64,000 nucleotides of DNA from Epinephelus fuscoguttatus (GCF_011397635.1 NC_064759.1:16346428-16410427), one strand, 5' to 3'. Shown: positions 24,901 through 36,408, numbered from the stretch's first letter. Program-made: numbers and translations. Notes: generated by a model from the letters alone, not told the origin.

Positions 24901-26948
24901 GGTTTGCAGAGGCATACAAATGTGAGGCAGTAATTCTAGTTTACAATATTGTAGCTGGTAGCTGCTAAATGATAGTGTCAAAATCAAAATTATTATGTTG
25001 TGGCTTGAAATAAACAGTTTCTACTACTGTGTGTATGCTCTGGAATTTCAACTTGTCAATAAAAGGTCAATTGAATTATTTATTCTCCCATTCCTGTTCT
25101 CTGCCCTTCCCCACCATGCCTCCATGCAGCCTACAGGCTGGAGTCACTGTATGTGGCCATCATTGCCCTGTTGGGCCTGCTGGTTTTCCTTCTGCTGGTT
25201 TGTCTTCTGTCCTGCCTGTTCAAAGTGAAGAAGAGGGCCAAGAGGGCTGCTGCTCTGGAAAAGATCGCCCAGAACGCTGGCAAAGAGGATGAGGGAGAGG
25301 CCTTCAGACAGGTTGGAGGGACAAATGTACAACTAACAATGTTAATGATAATGAGAGTGATGATGATATAATGAATGACTATTATATGTCTGTGTGCACT
25401 TCACAGGTGGTCCAGAACATCACCAAACTCAGTGAGGAATCGAAGCATTCCCAGGCAGACAACACAGAGAAATCTCAGAGCACTGAGGTGGATATTAAAG
25501 TGAGGATATGTAATATTTCTCTCTGAATACTGAGTCTTTGAGAGATTTTAATAATGTCTGCATTTTATACTGTTTTCTGCGTTCAGACAGCTGCAGCTTA
25601 TTCAGAACGCTACCTCTAGAGTCCTCACTCAGGTCAAGAAAGTGGATCGCATCAGTCCAGGTCTCAGAACTTTGCAGTGGCTTCCTGTGTGACAAAGAAT
25701 TGGTTTTTATAATATTACTGTTGGTTTATAAAGCACTGAATGGTTTAGGGCCAAAATATATATTTTGATATGCTCCTATGTTTTGAACCTTCCAGACCTC
25801 TCAGGTTTTCTGGGGTTTGTATGCTTACTGTCACCAAAGTCAAAGCTATAATGGAAACTAAGTTTTAATGCACACATGTGGAACAAACTCCCAGAGGGCC
25901 TGAGATGTTGCTCCAAATCTCAGTTCTTTTAAATCCTAAATGGTTTGAGTTTGCCACTGCCTTTATTAAATTTAATTTGGGACTATTCATTCGTATCTTG
26001 CACTGCAATGTAACTGAGCTGTGACGTTTATTATCCTGTTTTTAGCTTATTATTACCTTCCATTTAATTTTACTCTGTTTGAAATCCTGTTTCTGTGTTC
26101 CTTTTGCTTGTGTGTCTGTTTTTATCTTGTCTCAACAAATTTTTATGTCTTCTCTGAAGCACTTTGAATTGTCTTTTTGATGATGGGCACTCAACTAATA
26201 AATGTGCCTTACCTTGTTTTCTGTTTGAACTCAGGGTCTGGAGGTTTCCTCTAAAGAGGTTGGGATCGGTAACCTAGAGACTAGTGACTCTGGTGTTGGC
26301 TTTAACACCGCCCTCCCACTGGACACTGACACTGATGCCCCCGATCAAAACCTTGACTCTGTGGCTGTAAGCATCTCCGCTGCCTCTGAAACCAAACCAA
26401 GTCCACCGTCTGCTGCTGCTGCTGAATCCATGCCAAGCGCTCCACCAGCTGCGGAAATGAAGTCCAGTCCAGTAGCTGAAACTAAAGCCTCCCCAGCACC
26501 CGAGACCAAGAAGACCCCTGATCAGCCAGTGGAAGCAAAGCTGGACGTGCCCAAACCAGCAGATGTTAAGCTCAGCCCAGCCTCGAGCCCTGAGCCCAAG
26601 ACTGGTCTGAGTCCAGCTGATCCAAAGACAACACCCAGCCCAAGCCCAGAACCTAAATCACCTGAACCTAAGGCCCCCACTCCAACACCTGAAAGCAAGA
26701 GTGCCCTGACTCCCACACCCGAGCCCCCCAAATCCACCACACTGGAACCTATTACCAACGGTACACCCGAGCCAGGCCCGGATTCCAAACCAAGCCCAGA
26801 TCACACTGATATTATCGGAGGCTCCACTCCAAAAGCAGCTCCCCCGAAAACCCCTGAAGTGGAGCTGAAATCTAGCGGTGCTGCGCTGGAGGCCAGCAAA
26901 GACGGCACCGTGGCTGAGGAATCAACTACCACCACCACCACCACCTGA
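15985..26948 (+). CDS. single-pass membrane protein with three cysteine-poor Ig-like modules and Pro-rich cytoplasmic tail
   Basis: Ten coding exons: 15985-16030, 16380-16400, 16534-16806, 21572-21692, 21846-22021, 22278-22420, 23705-23852, 25130-25311, 25407-25499 and 26235-26948. All borders are AG/GT and the frame is continuous for 638 residues. The ATG at 15985 opens a signal peptide ([15 protein letters not shown]). Three repeated modules follow, at about residues 23-113, 114-212 and 213-309. Each starts with a G-D/E/K-x-hydrophobic strand and ends with the Ig-like motif DEG-Y/F-x-V/I (DEGVYTV, DEGSYTV, DEGQFQI). The canonical intradomain cysteine pair is missing. A membrane helix (about 316-341, [19 protein letters not shown]) is followed by a basic stop-transfer KVKKRAKR. 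The last ~240 residues are Pro/Ser/Thr/Glu-rich with repeated EPK-type units and end in a run of threonines. Likely a cell-surface protein; the exact family and function are not recognised. Confidence 0.85.
17324..19251. mobile_element. 1.93-kb foldback (palindromic) transposable element
   Basis: The termini TATGGGGTGCCGTTTGTAAA and its reverse complement at the right end continue as a near-perfect inverted repeat. Shared blocks include CACATTTAGCTTCAAACAATG (outer), (CTAAAT)n arrays, GTACCAAAATAAAAGCTCGAG (middle) and ATTGAGCTA/TAGCTCAAT (inner, 18329-18395 against 18540-18612). An unpaired spacer of about 150 bp lies in the middle. The left array (about 17470-17890) is longer than the right one (about 18935-19050). 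The flanks are ACACAC on both sides, so a target duplication is possible but ambiguous. No coding frame of significance. It lies within intron 3 of the Ig-like gene. Confidence 0.85.
17470..17890. repeat. (TAAATC)-type tandem array with higher-order period
   Basis: Built from TAAATCTAAATC units interspersed with TAAATG and TAAATATT variants. A longer block (TAAATGTTAAATCTAAATGC followed by TAAATATAAATATAAATG) occurs near 17641 and again near 17800, a higher-order period of about 160 bp. Confidence 0.85.
19637..19960. mobile_element. hAT-like MITE (GGCTGCAAC family), diverged
   Basis: It starts TAGGACTGCAACACACAATTG with TTTTCATTATCAATTAATC close by, and ends GTCGGTTCAGCTTCA. The same layout is seen at 61628-61935 and, partially, at 31848-31960. 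Confidence 0.6.
19984..20787. mobile_element. non-autonomous DNA element with CAGTGGT termini, holding a nested insertion
   Basis: The left end is CAGTGGTAGAATGTAACTTAG. The right end CTTCCTCCACCACTG is its approximate reverse complement. The left body (TACTTGAGTACTTTATG, then TCAGAGTAAAATATTGTAC) is a familiar fish interspersed repeat, also present at 46970-47060 and 53375-53490. A GTGCAGGATTTAG element (20479-20755) is inserted inside it. Confidence 0.6.
20479..20755. mobile_element. GTGCAGGATTTAG-end element nested in the preceding one
   Basis: The left end GTGCAGGATTTAGGGG and right end GAATCCTTTGCACTAGAC are imperfect inverses. The body (CATATATTGGCAG, then GAATGAGCTGATTATATCTA) matches 49630-49760 in the ENDOD1-like gene. 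Confidence 0.55.
20993..21022. repeat. (CA)n-rich tract
   Basis: ACACGCACACACAAACACACACACACA, an imperfect CA microsatellite in an intron. Confidence 0.8.
22500..23108 (+). mobile_element. hAT-superfamily element with BED zinc-finger remnant and 8-bp target duplication
   Basis: Perfect 15-bp terminal inverted repeats: TAGGGATGGGAATTG at the left and its complement at the right. The element is flanked by the exact 8-bp duplication TAAAATGT (22492-22499 and 23109-23116), the hallmark length for hAT transposons. An internal frame contains [16 protein letters not shown], which looks like a BED-type zinc finger of a hAT transposase. The rest of the transposase is missing, so this is a deletion derivative. 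It lies 80 bp downstream of a coding exon donor of the Ig-like gene. Confidence 0.9.
24250..24720. repeat. fish interspersed repeat with two diverged internal copies
   Basis: The block AATATCTCA-GGAACACCTTGAAGG-AATTTCTTC-AGATTTGGCACAAACG recurs in diverged form about 150 bp on (GATATCTCAAAAAGGCC, then AATTTCTTCTAATTTTGG). GGTCACGGTCACTGTGACCTC lies between them. This type of sequence is widespread in fish introns. Mechanism of spread not evident. Confidence 0.5.
25560..26215 (+). mobile_element. 3' end of a Rex1/L2-like non-LTR retrotransposon
   Basis: The coding remnant [18 protein letters not shown] continues as [13 protein letters not shown], the C-terminal region of fish LINE reverse transcriptases, with in-frame breaks further on ([18 protein letters not shown]). 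The 3' part ends with CTGAAGCACTTTGAATTG and AATAAATGTGCCTTACC. It lies between the last two coding exons of the Ig-like gene. A second copy of the 3' end is at 47270-47365. Confidence 0.7.
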
Positions 26949-29079
26949 GGACTGCCCCTGCAAAAATCCAAGGGAAGCCCCACAGATCTTCTCCATCTAC
27001 CACCACTGTAGACAATCGAACACCCCCTACCAAATAATGAAGACACCACTGAAACTGGGATGAGGACTTCGATTTAACACGTCTAATGCCTGAACACACT
27101 TTGATCACAGTATCTCACTTGTCTAAAACTAACACATAACCTTTGAGACTTTCCGATTCAGGAAATCTTCACATAACTAATGCGGCTTGTTGGTTGTTAA
27201 ACATTTTTGTTGTATACACCTTGCAGCCTCGTTTTTTGGTAACTTCATAGTAAGACTGTCAGACTGCAAATGAATTCCTTTGCAGAGTTTACAAATAGTT
27301 CTCCACATACGGACTTTTCTAACATAATGAGGTAGCCAGAAAGGTTTACAACATTTCAGTAAAACAATAATATTCTAGAATCTCTAATTTGGCCTTAACT
27401 AGCTTAGCAATGCTTGTTCCTCTGTCCGCATGTGGATAAAACAGACAAAAAGCATGACCTTTTTAGCCGATGTCATCGCACACCTACAAAAATGTGTGAT
27501 GACATTCTTTGGATTGGGCATCATCAAAACAAAAATGAAAGCCCCCTTTTGTTTACACACTGTACATAGCTGAAATATGGATGTTATACGCTTGTGCCGG
27601 TCCTCTGGCTTCAGAAACATTTGCAATACATGATCACATAAAGAAAAAAAAATACTTTAGCGTATTTACCCACACAAGAAAACGTACTAACAATACTAAC
27701 CCAACTATTTATAGACTCTGAGATACAGGCTCTTGGTGGATATCTCAGATGATTAAATGTATTTTGCAGACTGATCCCTCAAGTCCGGATCAACCACTTT
27801 ACTGCCTTTGATCTGGATTTCCCCGTGGCTCTATAAAAATCCCATTATTCCTACAGTTTAACAGCAAGCTCTTTCAAGCATTAACTCCAGGCACTTAATG
27901 GGACCACCATGTTCCTGCTGTACGTTGGGCTGTCCAAAGGTGAAATACTGAATGAAAGTGTCTGGTGAGTTTGTGCTTGCTTGTTTCTTTCATTATCTGT
28001 TTTGTCAGTCATTCCTTCAATGATCCTCCTTCTTTCCTTCATCCTTTCCCTCTTTTTCTTTGCCGGGCATCAGTTTTAACTATTACGTACGCAGCCTTTG
28101 ACAGAGATTAGAATCATGACTTATTTATTTTTTATTCAAACTAGATATTTCCTCTGAAGTATTTGGTTGTGTTGGCAATGACAGAGAGTAGTACCTGTGT
28201 CTTTGACCCTCTGAATTTTGGCAAAAGCTTAAACATTTATGCCTAGCATCTTTAATGGCTCCAAAATACTCCTATGAGGCCTTTATCAAAGCCACGACAT
28301 CACCTATGTGGAGGCTCCGTCAACACAGATCAATGTTAGTTGAAACTCCTGCATGGTACAGATGAGGTTAGCAGATAAATTTCAATGTTACAACATGTAT
28401 GTCTCTACCTCGTGTTTTAACTGACCACTGGAAAACCAATGACAGTCCAGGTTTGGTGCACTGAAATCAACAAAAAGCATTTTCGGATTTTTGACAGAAG
28501 CACAAAATGATAGCCATGAAGATCCAATGAAATGATCAGTGAGATGTAGGAACATTGTTAAGAGACAGATTCATCTTCGACCAACTGGCCTTTCTCTGTA
28601 GCTTTCCTGACTAATAGAATTTTCTAACAAGTTGATTAATATCAGGCGAAACGTCAGCATTTTAAAAAGCCATATGATATGAAAATAGGTTTAGATGTCA
28701 GATTTGTTATTAAAATAAATAAATATAATATATAAAGTAAAAAAAAAAGAAAAATCAAGGGGTCTCGATGTTAAATGGATAAACAGTTTCAGATGGTGTG
28801 TACACATGGGCAAAGGCATTCTAATGTAAAACATTTCAAACATATATGCCTCATTTCTAACCTGGAAGGAACCAGAAACCCGTTTTGGGCAATACTAATA
28901 ATTGTCTTTATATACATATACACACACCCCATACACACACACACAAACACTATGGAAACCCATTTCCACCAGTCTGATTGAAAAAAAAAAGATATCCTGT
29001 AATTCACTATAATGAGAAACAGAAAAAATGACTTAGTTTCCCAAAACACTAAGAAATGTTCGGGGTTTTTTTTTTCATT

Positions 29080-29565
29080 ATTTTGAGGACGCTTCTTAAT
29101 TTGAGATACTTACAACATTTAAAATACAAAGTCCTTATTTTAAGATAAGTAAGGTATTATTTTGCAAAATATTTTTAAATACTAAGTCATAATTTTGAGA
29201 TTTTTATCATTTTGAGATAGTAGGTCATTATTTTTCAGATATCAAGTTATTATTTTTGAGATTCTATATTAATATTGTGAGATGTTCAGTGTCAATGTTT
29301 TTGTGAAATCTCTTACTAATCTGAGATACCATGTCATTATTTTGACAAAGTTTCCCAAAATGTTGAGATATTAAGTCGCCATTTTGAGATACGAAGTCAT
29401 TATTTTGAGAGTTTCCATTATTTTGATATTCTAACACATTTTTTTAGATATTAAGTCATTTTTTAAAAAAGGCTTCTCGTTATTTTGAGATGAGTCATTA
29501 TTCTGAGAAAGTTTCCCCTTATTTTGAGATATTAAGTCTTTTTTTTTTTTTTTTTTTTTTTTAGA
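29080..29565. repeat. degenerate tandem repeat of an AAGTCATTATTTTGAGATA-like unit
   Basis: About twenty diverged units of roughly 20-25 bp carry the core TTATTTTGAGATA, often preceded by AAGTCA. The region closes with a long T run (29539-29562). Confidence 0.75.
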
Positions 29566-30084
29566 AAGCTTGTATTATAATGACATACAGGATCTTTTTT
29601 CTTTTCGTCACATTGGCAGAAATGGGCTTCCATACAAGCCAGACATACACTTTCCAGCCTTGTAAATATTGCATGTGTACGCCATTTTAACCCCATAAAG
29701 GCTGAATGTTTTTAGTGTATAGAACGGTTGTTGTATTATACTTAAAAATAAAGAAGAAAACTAATTTAAATTTCTCACCAACCTTAAATCCAGAATATAA
29801 AATGTATACACATACAGTACTATATACTATATACACTAATATTCACTAACGTCTTGAACTAATTTAAGAACCAAATATTGTAAAAATCCATCAAGACTAT
29901 ATTAGATCTTTTTAGATCAATTATCTGCTGTTACTGTCATTTCAACGTGACGGCACTCACAGCAAACAGCATCTCTCACAGTATTTACATGTTGTATTAA
30001 AATGTTTAACCTACGTCACTTAAGAGCATCGACTGCAGCATGCCCACAACATGAAAAACAGGCTTTTATTGTCCTAAAGTTGTG

Positions 30085-30109
30085 TCTGTGTGTGTGTGTG
30101 TGTGTCTGT
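30085..30109. repeat. (TG)n microsatellite
   Basis: TGTGTCTGTGTGTGTGTGTGTGTGTCTGTG, mostly pure TG. Confidence 0.85.
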
Positions 30110-33039
30110 GACCAGAGGAGTGATGTTTTAAATGTTGCCATCATGGGGTGTTTGGGGTTTCTGTGTTTAAGTGTGTATGCCTATGACGAGCATTATGTGT
30201 CAGTGTGAATGATTTATGAGTGTTTGTGCGTGCTGAATCTATGCATAGGCAGTTTGTACAGAATGACACAACTGTACTTTATGTGCTTTTCCCGTCTGAG
30301 TAAGGTATTCATGTGCCTGCTTAAATCGTCTCGCAATGTGAAGAAAACAAGTGCTGTGTTTAAGTCATGAGTGTGAATGTGTTTGAAGCCACAACATATT
30401 GTAAAAGATATTGTAACTTTGAGATATTTGAGTGACTCTTGTCTTTGTTTAGTGCCTAAAACGTATACTGGATAGTTGGCCTGTATTCTGTCATTTGCCG
30501 ACACTCCTAATGGCACCTTTTTCTTAATAGGTATGGTATTCTAGAAAGCTGTTTGCACACCTGACTGAGCAAAGTGGTACCGCTGACTGGCCTATGATAT
30601 GCTAATGTGTAGGAGATATGCAACTTACTGTGTGATTATTATGAAAGTGATGATGAAAGTCAGGTTTCCAGATGATTCTGAGTAGCATTAAGAGTGCTGA
30701 GCGTGCTCTACTTGTAAGCAAGGATGTTTCCATTTCATTAATCAAGTCTGTGGCACGGATAGAGGTATGTGAGTTAATCAATGATAGCAGCAGATGAATG
30801 ACAAAGCGTTGTGTGGGTAACCCACAGAGTTATGTTTTGGTAAGCAACTGATGAGAGACTGCAGACAGCATTTCCGTGCACCACCGCTTCTGAATACTGT
30901 CAGTGATTGTGAGCCACTCCAGCCAGAGTGAGTAGGGATGTGAGAGAGGCAGATAGCCTTTGGTTTACGCGTTACCAGCATCTCAAAGAAGGCTCAGTCT
31001 AGTGGGATTGGAGTTATTACATCGAACTGGTGCCAGAGGGATTCTGGTGTCATACCCACTTCTGATAACCTACTAATAGAAGAAACCACTACTTTTAATA
31101 CCACTGGCACTTCTTACACAATATGTGAGTTGTCTCTGCCCTGATCCTCTCTGTTTACTTCTGCTGTTCTGGCCTGGGTGTGGTGTGACATCCCACATGT
31201 TCTCTCTGTACTCCCTTTTTGCACAACACTTCACACAGATGTTTTGTAAAGAAAATAGATTTTTCTTTATTTAATGTCTAAAGGAATACTAAGAATAAAC
31301 AAGCGATTATGACATCTGCTGTCTTGTTGTCTTTTGTTTTCTCTGGGTAAACAAACTCGAGGAAGGGCAGTCCTGTCTCAGAGCTGTCTGTTCCAGCTCA
31401 GTGACTCGTCTCACTCAATGTCAGCCATCATTTGTTGTTTGAGTGTCACGCGCCACTTTCTCACCCCTCAGGCCTCCGGCGTGCCACTAATCCCAGCTTC
31501 CATAACCTCGCCAGGACACGTCATAGCTGAGCAGGCACAACGGAGATATTTATAAACAGGCCAAAGGTAACATCATAATGCTGTTAACACCTGCCATGGA
31601 CCCTGAAACTCCAGGACGGCTGCAGAATACAACCTTCCCCAGTGCTTTGTTTTCCTCAGCTCTTTTACAAGATTCAATTGAGGTGTCATATCTCATCACA
31701 TGTATTTTTCTCAAAATCTGAAGCATTCATAGTAAAATATGATGTGTATTAATAATTAAAAAGTAATTTTTGGTGACAGTAACAGGCATGTTTTATGTAT
31801 TTTCTTCAAATTTATTTAATAATCCTGGAGTTGTTGTAAATGGGGCTGCAACTAACAATTGTCATCACTGATAAATCAGTTAATGATCAATTTATCATTT
31901 TTGTCTATACAATGTTAGCAAATAGAGAAAGATGTCCCGAAATCCAAGGTTGTTTTCTCCTGAAGACCCCTTTTTGGAAGAAAGAGTTCTTCAAGGATTG
32001 TTGAGAACATGGGTGTTTGTGATGGCCGTGCCCACAGCCACACAAAACGTTTGCAGCCACTTAAAATACACACAACACCAGTGTGTTTGGTTTAAAATTT
32101 ATTAGCATTTGACAACACGCTGTTTTCTAGAGTAAGTGCACACATTTAGTTTACATTGTTTTGCCATTTTGCTATTTGATTTTGTTAGTTATTAATTCAT
32201 TTCCCTTTGTTTTTGAGTTACCTGAGGTCACTTCATGGTTGGAGTTGGGCAAAAATAGGGCTGTGACATCATGGGGGGGGTTAGGGGTTTCTTTATGTTA
32301 GTCTTAGTTGTTGTGTATGTAAGTTCTCCCCTTTGTGTTTAATTTGGTCTGATCAGCCAGTGTATATGTTGCCCCATTGTTTCATTCGGTGAGCTCTGTT
32401 CGTTAAGTTAATGTCTAGTTATGTGAGCCTTATTTTCAGTAGAGTTATGTTTTGTTGACCTCTTTTAAAGGCCCTATAACTCAAATTCTGTTATCTTTGG
32501 TCATTTCCTTTGCAACATTTATTTTTTGGGGGGGAAATAAATCCACCTTTTTTAACTTTAAACCTGTGTTTTTTGTGCTTTGACTGCTTGGTCCACGACA
32601 GTGTTAAAACGTACAATGAAAATTAAATATTTACTCATTATTCAAATTTCATTTTTAGATATAGACATATTTGGAGTCCCTCTTAATCGATTTATTTTAC
32701 TGTGTTCTGCCATAGTTGATATATTCACCATCAGTTCATGTCATGCAATACCACATGGTCTGCTAAAAAATTTTTTTAGCATTTATTTATTTATTTATTT
32801 TTACAGGTACTTGATACCTGGCATTTTGGATTTGGTTCTAACTTTGAACTGAGTTTGGGTTTCCAACCCTACCATACCATTTGAAATAGCAAAGGCTGTA
32901 GCAGTAGTGATTTTAAGGCATCTCCACCCCCTAAAACATGATTGTGAACCATGATTGTTGTGGATTGTACAAGTTGTTTCCCTTGGTCTCATTTGTTAAA
33001 CTAAAACTATGTTTAATGGGATAAAGATCTATGGGTGAT

Positions 33040-33890
33040 CTAGTTAATTGTTTTTAGAGCCTCACTGGGTGGGATCTAGATGAAACCCTTGGACTAGAAT
33101 AGTGTTTTTGCTAATAGTGTTGGGAAATGGAAAGGTCCTGTATAAACCCCAAGAGAGGGTTTTTGGTGGAACATTATGCAGTAGAAGGCTTCTCAGTAGA
33201 ACCTCTCATAGGGAGCTGGATGGTCTTATAACCTATAGAGCATATATAAAAATGGACGACATGACATCTTCCCAAAAGTGAAGCCAAAACGTCTTGTTTG
33301 CCCCCTGGTGGCTGGCTGCAGCATAGGCCATAAACCCCACCCCATGTCAAGTACATGTCAAATGAATTTTTCCCAAAGATGGTGTCTGTCATTTTAGGTA
33401 GCTCTTATCACACTTATGTATGCTCAAGTGTTTGTTCTTCTGATCAGTTTGGTTTTAATTAACTATTTGATGTTATAAAAAAAGGGGGATGGACGTTATG
33501 AATGACAGCTATGTGTGCCAGTCGGTGTGCTCGAGATCAGTGGAGCCGCTTTTGACTGGTTGGACGGGTGTATGGGCAGGAACTCGATAGGAGATTGCAA
33601 CAGCACAGACTCTGGCTCCAAATGATGTAACCAGTGATGGCAGTGGACATATCCGGGATATTTTGGCTTCATTTTTGTACAGTGGGAGTAAATGGAGACA
33701 TGTTGTCCATCTCCCTATACAGTCTATAATAACCCCTTATGTTGGGTTTCAGGTAAAACCTTTTTAAGGGGTTCCAGATGGAACCTTTATATAAGGTTTT
33801 AACAGGAGCCAAAAAGGGTTCTCCTATAGGGACAAACCAAAGAACTACATAGAGTTCTAGTTAGTACCTTTATTTCTAAGAGTGTCAGCT
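33040..33890. mobile_element. GGTTCT-rich MITE split by an insertion related to the foldback element
   Basis: The outer parts (33110-33215, with GAGAGGGTTTTTGGTGGAAC; 33740-33890, with AAGGGGTTCCAGATGGAACC and TTTATTTCTAAGAGTGT) are typical of a fish MITE made of GGTTCT/AGAACC motifs. Between them, 33345-33480 matches the foldback element at 18710-18841 in order: ATTTTAGGTAG, TTATCAC-CTTATGTATG-TCAAGTGT, GTTTGGTTTTAATT, CTATTTGATGTTATAAA. The similarity is diverged but continuous over about 130 bp. Confidence 0.55.
33869..33874 (-). terminator. candidate polyadenylation signal of the TRIM-like gene
   Basis: TTTATT on + is AATAAA on the transcribed minus strand, 72 bases past the stop codon. 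It lies in the end of the preceding MITE, so the signal would be transposon-supplied. Not proven to be used. Confidence 0.35.
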
Positions 33891-33945
33891 CTAAATGTAA
33901 GAATAACTCAACTAATAGTACATACAATTGGACTGTGGCATCTAA

Positions 33946-36376
33946 TCATAGTGAAGGTTTAAAGATCTTTAGTGCTGCTGTGTTCCTCCCCTCATCTGTG
34001 TCACACGGATTATAGAAGGGGAACAGAGGAACCTCAACCGTTTCCATAGTGAAGGTGTAGAGTGGTGCCATGGTAACAGCATTGTAGAAAGATACCTCCT
34101 CCTTTTCGCAGTCTAAAAACACACCGATTCGGACAAGATGTACAGATACGGTGACCTTGGTGGGCTTCGGGTCGGTGCAGGCGAAGACAGATCCACCCTT
34201 CAGGGCCAGCGTCCAGAGGCCACTGGAAGTGCCAGTAGCATCCATCTCCCCTCTTTGGACATCTGCTCGTGCCACACCCAACCTCCATGCTGTCTTATGT
34301 CCCACCTCCACCTCCCAGTAGTGTCGGCCTGTGGTGAAGCTCTGATGGCCGAGCACACAGTAATAATAATGGAACCGCTGTGGATTTGGTTGGCAATCAC
34401 TGGTGTCTTTATCCTCATCAAACCATACTGAGGTGCAAGACTGGGACATGGACAGATTAGGGTGGGCTGTCTCAGGGTCAAAGGTCATTGATGTAATATC
34501 TGTAAACAAATAGAGATTAAAAAGGTGAGTTTTGGTGTTGTTTTGAATGTGTTGTATCAAATGACATATATGAACATACTTGGGTAAAGGCAGCTTTTCA
34601 TGTGCTTCCATATCCTGTACTGTATGGGCCCTACAAACTGGCCAGAGCGCACCTCAGTGTCCACCTCCGCTGGAGGAACAAAGCGGACCTGAGACCTGCT
34701 TGGACAAAATGGGAAGACGGGCGGACTGAATGATGAATGAAAGAATATTGACCTGATAGACACACCATGGGGAGTGTCATGAAGATGGATGTACAGAGAT
34801 GAGAGGGAATGCCAAGCATGCATACACACAAGATTAATGAGATGTGGGGGGGAAAACAGTGGAGAGAAAAAAACAGTTAGGTTGAGAGAACCTGCCTTTT
34901 AGTGAGATCTTGAATTTCCTGCAATGAGAGAAAGATTTTTGGAAAGCTGGTTGAAATCATAGCATACAGCACTTTAAAATTTCATTGCTACAAACAAGCT
35001 GTGACATCAGTCAGACTGCCTTACACTGCCTGTTCCTTTTGCTGACTAATGCGTCAACTTCCCTTTGTCCTTTCACTTTTAAATGAGAAATTGATTTGCA
35101 CTTTCAGAATCAGGGAAGTCAACTGTTTAGCCAATCAGTGTCTATAATTGATCAGATAAGTGCCAATGAAAAGGAGCAGAACAGCTAACAGGGCTGGAGT
35201 GCAGATCGGGTCCCTTGATTTAAAACTGCACTGTCACATTTTTCCCCAGCAGCTCTAAGCTCAAAGGATTCACAACAGGAGGAGCAATTACAGACAGCTA
35301 TTTTGACAAGTTGATAGTGAGGTAAGTAAAGTTTTGTCCCAGGTCAAGGGGAATGCTTACAGTGACCCTGGATGACCCCAAGCTTGGCTCTGCTGTTTCC
35401 AGAATGTTTTATGGAGGGAGTCCAAACTGACACCTCCCCCTCTGTCCCCACACACATTAACTCACCCTTGTTCTGAATTTACCTCCATCACCATACTCCA
35501 TCTTTGTAAAGTTACAGTATAAGACAAAACTTCTTTAGCAGCAAATGCTTCCTCACTCTGAGCAGTTTCGGGCTGTCGTCCTCGGTCAGTTTGCTGTTGA
35601 GCACCGCGATTGCTCTCTCCAGGTCTCTCCCTTGCGCTGCTATCTTCTTCTCTCTCTCCTTCAGCTGCTTCACTTGTTTCTGTCTCTCCCTCCTCATTCG
35701 TTCCAGGTCATTATACTCCTCCTCATCCAGGAAACGATGCAGGTTCTGAAACTCAGCTCTGATTTCTCGTTCCAGGGCATCAAAACTGTTCTGATAGACG
35801 GAGAGAGAGGATAGAAAATGATGAGTTCAGCCTGTGTGTGACTACAACCCAGCCAACATTTGTGTGTGCGGCCCATGAGGATAGTAAATAGGTTGAAAAA
35901 TGGGCCCTATATTGGATTGTCCGTGAGTTCCGTATTGGCCCCATGGCAATTGCCCACATTGATAGCTTTACCCAAGTGGGCCCGACATTTGGTGAAGTGG
36001 GTATGGGTCCAAAATGGGCATCTCATCTGGGGCCCACTTGGGTAAACTCACACATGTGGGCAATTGGAATTGGGCCAATGTGGAACCCATGAACAATCCC
36101 AGATATGGGCCCCACATACAGGTGTTGGCTGGGAAATGTAGTGTGTGGATATAAAAACTAGCTTCAGTAGAATTGTTATGAATATATACATTTAGTTTCT
36201 TGTAAACTGCGATTGCTATGTATGACAGAGTGCATTTTTAAAAAAAGGTAAAGATTAATAATGCAGCAACAGTACCTCTACATCCAATGACTCTATGAAC
36301 GTCTCTCTTTCTGCTTCTCTGCACACATCTACCTCGTGCTTGATTCTTTTAATAGCCTGGATAAGCTTTTCCTGTA

Positions 36377-36408
<32 letters not shown>

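Larger units (their letters stand above)
26949..33945. other. 3' flank of the Ig-like gene and intergenic DNA
   Basis: There is no supported coding exon in 7 kb. The proximal part probably includes the 3' untranslated region; an AATAAA is at 29747 but other sites are possible. It contains a degenerate TTTTGAGAT tandem region (29080-29565), TG and T runs, a partial GGGGCTGCAAC MITE (31848-31960) and a broken element at 33040-33890. The stretches 27000-29060 and 29600-31840 show nothing recognisable beyond AT-rich sequence. Confidence 0.45.
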
